Part shown: in pieces, positions 13,670-25,900 of the stretch | How positions within the stretch are numbered: the first letter of the stretch is position 1 | How the letters are laid out: every line of letters begins with the position of its first letter | NCBI RefSeq assembly: GCF_905475395.1 | Contig: NC_058337.1 | Span: 93,800,368 to 93,864,367, forward strand | Direction: 5' to 3' | Source: Chrysoperla carnea | Taxonomy: Eukaryota > Arthropoda > Insecta > Neuroptera > Chrysopidae | DNA length: 64,000 nucleotides | Made by a program: the position numbers and the translations under genes | The notes under the pieces: generated by a model | What the model was told of the DNA's origin: nothing | The model's database searches: none | The model's input: only the letters and a program-made list of their open reading frames with translations

Positions 13670-16600
13670 TTACTTATTTTTCATAGCCATTGCACGTTTG
13701 GTTATCCGGCCACAGAATAAACCTGTTATAAATATTACACCAATAATTGTGATTGCAACCATTACAAAGTAACGTCTTGACGGAGATGACGATACTTGAT
13801 TATATAAATCGTGAAGTCCCTCTGGTGGTAGAATCTGAAAAAATTTACACAAATATATTTATTTATTTTACATTCTCTTAAACGAGTCACAAAACAAGCC
13901 ATTTACATCATATAAAATGTATTAAGAAAAAGGAAGATTACAAACCTTATCAGCACTTTCAAACATTTGAATTCGGCTTAATAATTTTTGTTTACATTCA
14001 TCCGTTAATGGAGTTTCTGGATTTTCTGATGCTAATCGTAAACATTTTAAATCTGAAATAATATAAATTAGTAAAAACATTTTTTTTCGAAAACTACGTG
14101 AGCTATGAAGATCAATTCCATTCAAATATAATCTTTCAAATAAATGTCTTAAGGATAATTTTACACAAAATAAACAAAGTGTTGTTATTCCTAATAAAAT
14201 ACTAATGAAGAGACTCGATTATGGGAGCAAAAGATAAATTTTTAGTTAATGGTATACAGTTTATTACCTAATCATCTTAGATTTGAACTGCGAAAAAATT
14301 CCAAATTAGACAATTTTTGTGAAAACATATGTTTTAATAACAAAGTAAGTACTCCATTAATGAAAATCAACAAAATGGTAGAATTATTCTGACAGTCCAT
14401 GACGGAATCATCTTGGATTATATCTACGATAAAACTTCAAGCTAGCTAATTTTTGTGTAAAACATTGTCGTCGATTTTTTTTAAATGAGTATAAAATCCC
14501 TAGCGAAATTTTAATGATCAAAAGTGTCGAAAAACACTTTTTTCTGAATATCCAGCTTTCTGTGCCTCGAAGGTCAATGAGGGATATAAAATTATCTAAG
14601 TGTAAAAATATGTATGTTTGCAACTATTTTAGCTTTTTACGAAACAAAATATTATAACGTATAACGTGACCAAAAGATAAATCACGGAAAGTGTTATTTA
14701 AAATTATAAAATGAAAAATTCTTAGAAAAGAAAAGAGAAATTAAGAAGCAACATTTCTATAAATAATGTCTCAATGTTTGTTTTTTTGGTAGGCGCTACA
14801 CGAAGATGAATTGGAGATTTAACCAGCAAAACAAATTTTATTTGTTTTGAAGTATAGAATTCGAATATTTATACTCAGACGATCGATATTTGTTATACTC
14901 TGTTTTATTATAATTTTTTGCAGTAACTTAGCTATAACTGCTGCAAAGTAACAACTTTACTAATAGAAGTGATTAGCGTTTACTTACTTAGACTTAAGTA
15001 CGAATAAATAATAAATACTTACGTCTTCCATTACCAGCTTCAATATTGCGGCAATATTTCATTAAATCTAAACTACAAGCTCGCTGTAAAAGTGGATCAA
15101 CACGAATATCCGGTCTGGATTCTTCAATCATTGATGCAACTTCATTCTTACATTCTCCATTATATATTTGTTTGCGTATAAGCGCTTGTTTTAAACATTC
15201 CTCAACTTTGCCAGTATTCTCTTCTTCGGTAAAAGTTTTACATAAAGCTTCAATTTCTTTAGCACATACTGTTCGTAATAATGGATTCAAATTATAATTT
15301 AATGCCTGATCACGTAAAATACTTGTCATTTGAATTTCACATCGTGGCTTTAATTTTGCTTCACGGAATTTCACTTTTAAACATTTTATCATTTTACCAT
15401 TTAATTCTTTTTCGTTACTAATTTTATCAATGATATCGCCACAGTAAGCGGTAATATCATGTTGACAAGCTTTTTGCAACATTGGATTTAAACGAAAATC
15501 TTTATTCTGTTCAATCATACGTTCAATTACAATATGTTTACATTTTTCATCGAATTTTATCTCATTTCGGTATGTTTTTAAGCATTCTAGAACGTTTGTA
15601 TAATCAGATTTCGCGCAATAAAATTGAATCATTGTGCTGCATCCTGTCATTAGTGTGTAATCTATGCCATTGTCTATCATTTCTTTCTTCTTGATTTTAA
15701 ATATTGCTTTATGACACTGTGGTGATAAGTTATCCGTTCGAATTTTTAAACATTCCAAAACCTAAATTAAAAAAATGTATTATTTAATTAAATAAAACAA
15801 GAACTAAGGAATCGAATCCTAGACATTTTATTACCTTACAAGCGTAATGTAATAAGATGTATTTTGTGCAATTTTATTACTTCAGGATTTGTATTTACCG
15901 GACGTTTATTGTCACTTAATCAGATTGATAACTTTAAACAAATAGAAAAAAGCGAAAACACAATAGTCGGGAATCGAACCCGGATCCTGTATCTAGATTT
16001 ACGTAAAGCACATAAGATATTGAAACAAAATAAGTTTGTCTTCAAAATAAAAACATGAAGTAGATTGACAACGAAAAACTTTCGAAATTTTTGAATAAAT
16101 ACATTAAAATTTTTTTAAATAAGCCTTACCCGTCCACCACCATGCTCAATATTCGGACAAAACGTTTTAATATCTTTTTCACAAACATGTTCTAATTTTG
16201 GATCAAAATCAATATTTTCACGTTGTTGAAATAACTGCGCTCTTAATTGTTGACGACATTCTTTTCGAATACTATTCCATGTGCCCGAAAGAGTATCATT
16301 TAAAACTCGTTCACTCAAACATTCAATCAAATCAGATTTTTGACGCGCATTCGGACAATAATTTGTCACATACGGTTTACATGCTTCTTTAAATTTAAAT
16401 GTAAAATGATAATCTTTGAGTGAAATTAATTGAAAATGTTCAACAGCTGCACGACACTTAACATCTGCTCGCATTTTTGGATAATTTTTATGTGCTATTA
16501 AACATTCCATAACGTCACCCTCATCTTTATTAGCTAAAACATCTGAACAAAAATCTTGCATTGCTCGTGCGCATGCTTTATTTAATATAGGATTAAACAT

Positions 16601-19600
16601 GACATTTTTTGCTTGACGTTCAGTTATCTCTGATACAACTTTCCGACAATCGGGTTCAAGATGTTCTAAATTATTTTGTAAACATAGAATTTCTTCTCCT
16701 TTAGCGGTTTTATCTGTACATTGCACAGATAAATCATGTAAACAACTTATTTCAATTTCTGGTTGTAAATCAACACTGATTGCTCGTTGATGCATTACTC
16801 GACGAATTTCTTGTAAACATTGTTGCGATAATTGCATTGTTTTATTAGGGTGATCAGCGTATCTAAAGATAAAATAAACAAAAGGAAATTTAATCTAAAA
16901 TTAAACTTTATAGTAACTAATAACAATAGATTCCATTGAAAATGATTCCCTAACTTTCGCAAAAATATTAAATACAACACAAAGTAATTATTCACAAGTG
17001 AGGCACCACCTATTATTAGCTATAAAAAAAAATATAACATTTTCAATTTAATTATTTTCTCCTCGGTGGATTTACGAAAATCTATATTTCAAACCGGAAA
17101 AATTATTAATTTTCCGAGGCTTCCATGCAAACTTAGATTTCCCGCCCATTAGGGTCAACTTTAAGAAAGTCGATATAGCACTGGTATTTGTACGTTAATT
17201 TGCCTCAGATTTTGCAAAAATTATTCAAGTTTTTGCGCTCTGGTTTACTAAACCAGTCAAATATTCATTCCAAATTTTTAAAAGTAAAAAAAAATTGCGT
17301 TACCTATATAAACATGGCAAGACCAATGGTGCGGTTTCTGGTGCTTGTTCTTCACCAAAATCTTCCCATGTTTGTGAAGCATGACAATATTTAACAGCAT
17401 CATCACGACAATTTTGATATAATTGAGGATCTAATTTAAAATCACGGGCAACAAAGTATTGTATTTGTATTAGTGCATTTTCACATGCTTCGTTCATATA
17501 ATTTGAACCAATTTTATCCATTAAACAGGTCATTACACGTGCATTACCACTTTGTATGTCTTTACAGGCAACGTCGACTACAGAATTGCATGCTTCATGC
17601 AATACCGGATCTACACGCCAATCTTCGCCTGCATCACTTTGTTTTACAAGATCTTCGAGCTGTAAATTTTTTCCTTATTAAAATATTGTATAGTTGGAGA
17701 CTTCGATGTAAATACAGTAATTTTTCAGGAGTTAAATCATCCTTCAAATAAGCGAACGCTCTATACATTTTATCACCAAAAAAGAAAAGACAAAGAAAGA
17801 CAGAAATTGTTAAAATTCTGAAGGTGTTAAAAATGGTTTTATGGGATTTTAAGCAAAACTATTTTTGAAACTAAAATTTTTAGAAAGAGAAAAACATTAC
17901 GAATTCCGCAAATAATTACACAAACTATAAGGGCGTATTCTATAAACAATTTAAAATCGAAAATGCCTCTTACACTTTTGTTCAAAGCTCAATAGTTAAA
18001 GAAGCTACGTTCCGACAGACAAACCGACATTTGATATTATCGAACTTGATCTTTTTTAAGTTTTAATAAAAACTTTTTGCATTTTTTAAATTACCGTGAC
18101 AGTTAAGAATTTCTTTCGGGATCCTTTTACCAAACCATCCACAAAAGGATCCCGAAAGAAATTCTTAACTGTCACGGTGAAATTCTTAACTGTCACGGTA
18201 ATTTAAAAAATGCAAAAAGTTTTTATTAAAACTTAAAAAAGATCAAGTTCGATAATATCAAATGTCGGTTTGTCTGTCGGAACGTAGCTTCTTTAACTAT
18301 TGAGCTTTGAACAAAAGTGTAAGAGGCATTTTCGATTTTAAATTGTTTATAGAATACGCCCTTATAGTTTGTGTAATTATTTGGTAAAAGGATCAGAAAA
18401 ATTGCACAGGCTTTCTCGTAAGTACTTTTATAACAAAACGAATACTTTGAATTTAAACCGCAATATCTTCTAAAATAATGATTGAAATATTTCTGGAATC
18501 ATTCGAAAGTTGACAATTTTAAAAGGGGATATTTTTGATACAGTTTACTTTAATTAACAATGTCTACAAAATCACATTAGAAATTTGGCGGCTTTATTTG
18601 AAAAGGTAAAGATAATTTAAAATATAGTATAAATTCTCAGATAAAAGTTATTTTATATATAAATAAAAATAGCTTACCGCTCTTGCACATTCATATGAAA
18701 CACGTTTTTTACGTTTCGGACGAGAATGTTCCATTAAACAATGAATTGTTATTCCATTAGTTTCAAGTCCATTACAAAATGCGGATATATCGTTTGCACA
18801 CTTGTCAACTATTTCAGGTGACAAACGATAATCTTTTAATAACATTTTTCTGTAAATTAAAAATTTGTTTCTTTTGAATTTTAAAGAATCACGCACAAAA
18901 AGATAAGCTATAACTCAACAAATGAAAAGGACTATAAAACGATTTTCCAAATGCGAAAAATTGGATTCGCCATCGCCATTGTATTTAATCAATCATCAAT
19001 AGGGAATATTCATGAAATTTAAATTTGGTTCAAATATTTTTCTTCTGTAACTTTAATGACTGGACATTTCAACTAAACCATTATTTATTACTTACATTTT
19101 ATATGAATTTTCATTAAATTATACTATTCTACGGCTTGTTATTAGAAAACATAATAATAACGAGTGTAAATTTTGTGTTGTAAATTCATTTTTTTTAAGT
19201 GTAAATTATACATTGAACTGTCACCAATTGACAGATCACGTACTTATACGTCATCAAGAGAGAGCGCCAAAAACTGGGTTTAATTATCTCAAAATTATAA
19301 TGTATTTTAAATATTTTTTTTATACTTAACAGTATACGTTACAGTAGTATTTATATTTTTTAAGCAGTATTTATATTTTTTACTTTGTTATAACGGTGTA
19401 AACAATGAATTAAAAATATAAAAAAAAACATTCATATTCCCTATTGTTGTTTCATAATGTAAGTGATCGAAACGAGTCTTGTATTGTCTAATTGACAAAG
19501 TATATTGGTACAAGGTAGCTAAAGTAAGTAGGAAACTTTATTTCAGACCCAATAAATAAACCAAATTGAAGTTTTAACAAATTAATTATAAAACGTTTAT

Positions 19601-20967
19601 CAAATATTATGAAAGCCAAAATAAAAATTATTACCCATGCCTGATGGGTTAATAAGAATACGCATTTTTGCATAGCCTATTATCAAAACCTTTTCATTTC
19701 AATTATTAAAATTTCGGTACGCCATTGAAGGCTGGCATCTGAAGCTACAGACCATTGCTCTGTGGAAAGGGCGGCTTCTGATAGAAAAAGCCTAATAAGA
19801 CATGTTTAACGAAGTTTTAACATCATGAGCTTACTCTTGCATTCCACCGATTTGTTTTGATTATCCGATTTCAGATTAATTCTTACCCAATTAAATTTTC
19901 CTTCAATTCGCTTTTATATTTAAGGACTTAAATTATCTATTGATATTTATTCTAATGTTAACAAACCTATGATTAATAATTTCCGCTTGACATTGAGGCT
20001 CCACAACAGATCGGTTACGAATTGCTCCTTCTAAACATAATACAATTTGTGCCCATCGAATGTCCTTATCATCGGAAACACCTTTTCGACAGTGATAATT
20101 TTTGATATCATTTTTACATGCTCTTGCTAACGCCCTTCCATTTTTATTATTTAAACTAATTCCACTCGGATTTTGTCGATTAAATTCTTCAAGACATCTT
20201 GACGAAATCCTAAATTGTGGTTTAAGCATCAAACATGTTAGTAATTCATTTTCAGGATATTGATTTTGACATAAATTTTCATATTCTGGTCGACAAGCTT
20301 CCATTAATAGTTGATCAGCTTTATTTCTCTTTAATTGATCATTAATTAATGACGTCACACGTAAATTACAATTTCCATTAAGTGAATTTAGATGAACTTT
20401 TAAACATTCGAGAATACTTCCATCAGTACATGATAATTTTTCGATATCATTTTTGCAATCAGTTACAAATCCACTTTGAATATATTCAATTTGGCTCCAA
20501 ACTTTTTGTAATGTTGATATGTGAACATTACAAGCATTTTTTAAATTTTTTTCAAGTAAACATCTAAGATATTTCTCTGTATCTTTAAAACATATTTGAT
20601 TATCAAGACTTGTAACACATTTTAATTGTTTAAATGTAGCTTCAAGACTATTTATACTAAAATAGGCATCGGCGAACTTTGTAACCGCATACTGACAATT
20701 TATACTCAGCCCAGCAACTTTACTTGGATCTCTTACAAAACATTCAAATATTTGAATCTCTTTTGGAAGTTTATCATTTGATTCTTCGGCGCATATTTGT
20801 TTTACTTCAGGACATTTATTTGAAAATTGTGTATATGCTATTAAATCACTTGGTGCTCGTTTTACTCTAAGTAATTCGATAAAGTTAGTATCGCAATTCG
20901 AACATCGTATATATAAAATATTTAACACAATTAATATTAAAAATACTTTGAAGCGATTAAAAATCAT
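13670..20967 (-). CDS. GLG1: Golgi apparatus protein 1 (GLG1/ESL-1/MG-160 family)
   Basis: Seven coding exons on the minus strand: 20967-19967, 18849-18678, 17659-17304, 16862-16130, 15761-15023, 14052-13946 and 13834-13670. All borders are GT-AG with consistent phase, giving about 1090 residues (vertebrate GLG1 is about 1180). The first exon begins with a signal peptide (MIFNRFKVFLILIVLNILYI). The body is a chain of roughly 60-residue cysteine-rich repeats with the pattern C-D-(x)n-C, G-(x)n-CL, for example CAKEIEALCK and VEECLKQALI. The last exon supplies the single membrane span (about residues 1058-1077, AITIIGVIFITGLFCG) and a short basic cytosolic tail. The family is a type I Golgi sialoglycoprotein that binds FGFs and E-selectin in vertebrates. 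Its role in insects is less clear. Intron 3 contains a fold-back insertion and intron 5 contains tRNA-like segments. Exon borders were placed by eye. Confidence 0.93.
15804..15986 (-). repeat. Two tRNA-like B-box segments in GLG1 intron 5
   Basis: On the minus strand, CTAGGATTCGATTCCTTAG (15804-15822) and GGATCCGGGTTCGATTCCCG (about 15966-15986) look like T-psi-C arms, with the internal B-box GGTTCGATTCC. I could not fold a full cloverleaf around either. They are more likely tRNA-derived SINE remnants or tRNA pseudogenes than functional tRNAs. Confidence 0.35.
17909..18383. repeat. 475-bp fold-back (inverted repeat) in GLG1 intron 3
   Basis: The left arm 17909-18128 (220 bp) is the near-exact reverse complement of the right arm 18143-18383 (241 bp), around a 14-base spacer. 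The right arm is longer because a 21-bp block, GAAATTCTTAACTGTCACGG plus T, is duplicated in tandem. The loop sequence TTTTACCAAA is also the reverse complement of the segment just outside the right arm (TTTGGTAAAA, about 18380-18389). No terminal transposon signature or clear target duplication was seen. Confidence 0.93.
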
Positions 20968-22916
20968 TTTTTTACTTAAAATTAAAAACTACTTGTATTA
21001 GAAAATCATTTTCTATACACCGGTTTTAAAATATTTGATAAAATTCACTGCTTCATAAATAAGTGACGTTTTCATTAACCACAATAAATACCTATATTAG
21101 AGGTTCTCAAACTGTTTTTTTTACGTCAGGTTGAAATTTGTACAGGCAGGGAAAGAAGATATATGCATGAATTACTAAATTAAGATAAATTAGATAAATA
21201 AATACATAGTCAACAATTATGTTTTACAATAAGCTATTTTAAAATTGTACTGACAGGGTGGACCATTTTAATCTCATGGTTACAATATCTCGTTGTGTAG
21301 TTAACCAACAAAAAATTAACTAAAACAAGTGAAAACAAGCAATTGACTGAGTTAATTGTTGAAATACCATGTATAGACAGTGTTGATTACTCTGTCACAT
21401 CACACATACATATATGTCACACATATATAACTGATATTCCCATATAATACATACTATAAAATTTGCGAACTCACGGGTAAACAGTGATGTTTACGAAAAA
21501 ACGTTTCAAGCAAAAGTTTATTTTTTTATAAGGAATATTTTTTGCATTTAAACTTTTCTTCTATCTCTAGCGGTTTACAAGGTGGGTCCTACAGACCCAT
21601 GATCCAACTGACCTAAGTTGCTCATTTACGAACTTGACGTCACTTTTTACGTCCTAAGCACGCTATAAAAATTTAAGATTGTTATTTCTTTTCGTTTTTG
21701 AGTAATCGTGATGACAGACGGACAGACGACAGACAGACAGACAACCGGAAATAGACTAATTAGGTGATTTTATGAACACCTATACCAAAATTTTGTTCAT
21801 AGCATCAATATTTTTAAGCGTTACAAACTTGGGACTAAACTTAATATACTATGTATATTTCATATATACATGGTATAAAAGCTGCAGTTTGTTGGGGGCT
21901 AACGAAAGCCTTGGTTTTCAACCACCTCAGATCTCAATGGAAATTCTAGTTTTATATAACAAATTCTTCTACGGAAAAAAGAAAATTGGAAAATAATTAA
22001 TATTAGGCTATACAGTACAGTACCAGATTCTAAAACATAAAAATACATTAAATATGATTATACCCCTGTTATTTTAGAGAGGTCAACCTTAGGAACTTCA
22101 ACGTGTGTTTTCTGAATATATATAATTTAAAGCAGAATTAAAAGATCGAATCAGGTAAATGGGGGTAAATGAAATTATGTGTTTTAAAAACATACTTTTT
22201 TTTATTAAGGTTGGCGTCTCTAAAAAAGCCCGGGTATAGTAAACTTTTTCAAATATGATTAGTAAAATTTGCATTCTGGAACTAAATTTAGAAATTGAGG
22301 AAAATTTAATGAAAAAAGACAATTTCGGAAATTTTATCACCATTTAGGAAGCTATTTTGCGCTAATATTATTCTAACTAATTTAGAAATTGAGAAATATT
22401 CAATGAAGAAAGTCAATTTCAGAAATTTTATCGGAAAGCTGCATTTGAGTTGAGATAGTTTGTATGCCAAATAAAATGTAGATAATATATTTACTCTTTA
22501 CATTCCTCTATTTTGTAGAACATTTTGACAACCCATAAATAATTACTTATTACATATAAAACAATAAAAATATTTACTGAAACTTAAACAAATTTTTGCT
22601 GTTGTTACATAAAATATTTCTTATCATAAGTCTAAATAATTTTATCCATATACTAGCGACGACATGTGCGAAATTTTCGCACCCCCATGCAAGCATACCA
22701 ACAAGTATGGCCTTTACACACACGGCCTTCGCTTCGAGACCTATAGATTTTTGTAACGAAATTTTTAAAAGAAACAAAATCATTATATGTATTGAAATCC
22801 AAAAAAAATAAATATTTTTAATACAAAAATAAAATAACCTACAGTTTATACAATACAATAAATAAACTACAGTTTATCATATAAAAAGTAAAAAAAAAAA
22901 AACAACAACAATACTA
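20968..22916. other. Intergenic between GLG1 start and RNASEH2B end
   Basis: It contains the GLG1 5' flank on the minus strand, a long dispersed-repeat copy (21320-21880) and an AT-rich remainder. A frame near 22574-22858 on the minus strand shows no family that I recognise. Short direct repeats CTACAGTTTAT lie at about 22840 and 22867. Confidence 0.4.
21320..21880 (+). repeat. Best-preserved copy of the dispersed repeat family
   Basis: About 560 bp. In order, it shows: an AT-rich start with GTGAAAACAAGCAATTGACT; a CATGTATAGACAGTGTTGAT block; CACGGGTAAACAGTGATG; AAACTTTTCTTCTATCTCTA; GGTTTACAAGGTGGGTCCTA; TTTTACGTCCTAAGCACGCT; TTTTCGTTTTTGAGTAATCG; a GACA/GACG-rich tract; ATGAACACCTATACCAAAA; and a 3' end TTCATATATACATGGTATAA. 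No protein domain, terminal inverted repeat or poly(A) tail was recognised. Other copies are at 24540-25135 (-), 47905-48275, 55840-56300, 56375-56810 and 60735-61080 (-). Confidence 0.85.
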
Positions 22917-25900
22917 TTACAACTGCGTTTTTTGCTTTTTAAACAATTTCGAAACTTGAACAGGCGATGACTTCCGTTTCTGATTATTATTTTGCGTACT
23001 TAGGAAAATTTTAAATGTTTCTTCATCTAAATATTGCGAAAATATACCATTTACTTCTTGAGTTATTTTTTCATCAGAATATTTGTTTTCCAAGGTATTT
23101 ACTAAATAATCATATTTCTTCTTTAACCATTTTAATAATTTCTCTTTATTATACTTATATTTGTTCTCCTATAAACATAAAAAAAAATTGAAATTAAACA
23201 AGCTGTTTAATTTTTATAATGATAGGTATAAATAATAAAGTGCACAATAATTATTATTATAGATACTTATAAGATATTAATTAATTAATTGGAAACAAGC
23301 AGACAACATAAATAAAGTGTAAGTTACCTCTTACAAATATATTTCAGCCGAAACCAAACAAACAATCGGTTACAGAATTAGCATGATTGACGATAGTAAA
23401 ATTTTTTTTTAATTAACATACTACTCGCAAATTAATTTTTAGGTTTTAGAAAGTAGTTGCGAGGTATATAGTTTTTTTACAAAGTTAAAGCCGCCCCTGC
23501 GGCAATTCTACAGAAACTGCCTTTAGAAAATGCTAACTTTTTTGTCGCTCATCTCTTATACTTTAATAAAGTCGAGTGACCGTCTCTAATTCGAGATAAA
23601 CTTAATTAAAGGTCGGCTCATTAACACAGAGAACATGGAAGAGGATGTGTTTTTAACAAGTTTTTAACTCTAGAAAAAATTATGTCAGATATTTTCAAAA
23701 AACTGTAACAATTAATTGACTAATTTTTTTATGAGTAAAAAATTAATTGACTGCAGTTTCATTATTGAGATATAATAATGCAAAGATAAAACATTTTATT
23801 GTTGAACAGTACAGTATAGATAAAAGTAGTACAGTATAGATAAAAATTTTACTTTTTTCACTACAAGATTGTATACTCTTACCGCGCATATAGTCCAAAA
23901 CTTTTTGACAATTTGTAGTTTGTAGCAAGACAACAGCTTTAATAAATTTTAGTTGTGTTTTGAGTGTCTATAACTTATCTTTAAATTATGTTTTGAGTGC
24001 CTATGGCTTCGTGCTTAGTCAACACTTCGTTGTTCTGAACACGCCAATTAATAACTAAAAGCTTACCATTTCATCACAAAGAAGATGTAGATATTTCAAA
24101 CCAGTACAACTTTTTATTTTAGATACATCTGGGTAATTTCTATCGACTAGGATTTCATCCAAGCTTACATATTTGTTAGACTTAGCCTTGAGATATGGTA
24201 ACACTAAAATATAAATATATCATTACTTCAATCCAATCATCCTAAACGATTAATTTTACAACTCAAGCAATCTTCGTAAAAGGTGATGATTTTGGAGGCT
24301 GTAGATTAGGCTAACTCAAACATATTCACGTTGAAATTAGCTGTCTGTTACTTCTCATAGATCTTTTCATTTCAATTACGATTCATTATTGTTTCGGGTA
24401 GACAGTAATAAGTTGGACAAAGTTACAAGATATTTGTTATTCTTTTTATCACATTAGTTTCTTAACAAATTGCCAGAAACAAAAGATAATAACTTTTTTT
24501 AAATAAAAAGGTCTATTAAAAAATTATGATTTATTATTATAACATGTATATATGAAATATACATAGTATATTAAGTTTAGTCCCAAGTTTGTAACGCTTA
24601 AAAATATTGATGTTACGAAAAAAATTTTGGTATAGGTGTTCATAGAATCACCTAATTAGTCTATTTCCGGTTGTCTGTCTGTTTGTCGTCTGTCCGTCTG
24701 TCATCACGATTACTCAAAAACGAAAAGAGATATCAAGCTGAAATTTTTATAGCGTGCTGAGGACGTAAAAAGTGAGGTCAAGTTCGTAAATGAGCAACAT
24801 AGGTGGATTGGGTCTCCGTAGGACCCATCTTGTAAACCGTTAGAGATAGAACAAAAGTTTAAATGTATAAAATGTTCCTTATAAAAAAATAACCAACTTT
24901 TGTTTGAAACATTTTTTCGTAAACATCACCGTTTACCCGTGAGAGCGCAAACTATGCGCAAATTGTATAATATGTATGTTATGGCTATATTAGTTACATA
25001 TATATGTGACATGTCTGTATGTGTAATGTGATTTTCTAATTTATTAAAAATAATGCAAGCACTGGCATTCAACACTGTCTATACATGGTATTTCAACAAT
25101 TAGCTCAGACAATTGTTTGTTTTCACTTGTTATAATGTATAAATTCAGCTCTTCATATCTCTGTTCGATATCGTCGAATTGTGATCAAACTGAATTCGTC
25201 AATTTGACGACATACATCGAACACAGCTGTAAATTCGCGATCGCAAGATACGGTGGCGCCGCGCAGCGAGGATTAGTAAAACTATTATAGAGGATTTTGA
25301 GTTTTGACAGCTATACAAGTGCTGAATGTTTTTGTTGTTGAGATGGAAATTATTAAAAATGAAAAACGTTGTGGTGTTCCCCAGTGTGGGAAAACAAGAT
25401 CTACAGGCGTCAGTTGTCGCACAATGTCGCAAAAAGATGCTTGCACTTGCTTCCCGCGCCCGCTTTGCAAGAACAATAGCATTCGATTTTTTTGTTGTCA
25501 TTGGCTACAAACACTTTGATTTAGATCTCATGAGGTTTCTCGGTGATGTTCGACGTTTGCAAACATGAAGATTTGATTAACAAACAATTATTTTGCTTCG
25601 ATTGGATACCACAGAAAAACAAGTTTTTGGAACGAGAAAGGGCCTCTCCTTCCATCAACGGCCTTACTGATCCACCAAGTAGATAAAATATATCACCAAT
25701 ATTAATATCCAGGGCTTTCTCCATGTTAAAAAAACAAATAAACAAAAAAAATGCAAAAATTTATTTTGACAATTTGAACGAAAATCCTCTATATCGGCCA
25801 TATTGCATTCACACCAGAGCCATCTCTAGGTAATTTCGTTCGCCAATAGGGTTTAAATTATATAAAGTATATTCATTCAAACCCCATTGTTTTATAGTTT

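Noticed and set aside
21320-25135. Composite transposon formed by the inverted repeat pair
   Set aside because: The enclosed DNA is the host RNASEH2B gene, and the repeats are dispersed widely elsewhere in the window.
25304-25519. Cys-rich plus-strand frame resembling a zinc-finger (CGVPQCGKTRSTGVSC)
   Set aside because: It lies inside the TIR element opposite its more plausible minus-strand frame. The cysteine spacing does not fit THAP or another finger.
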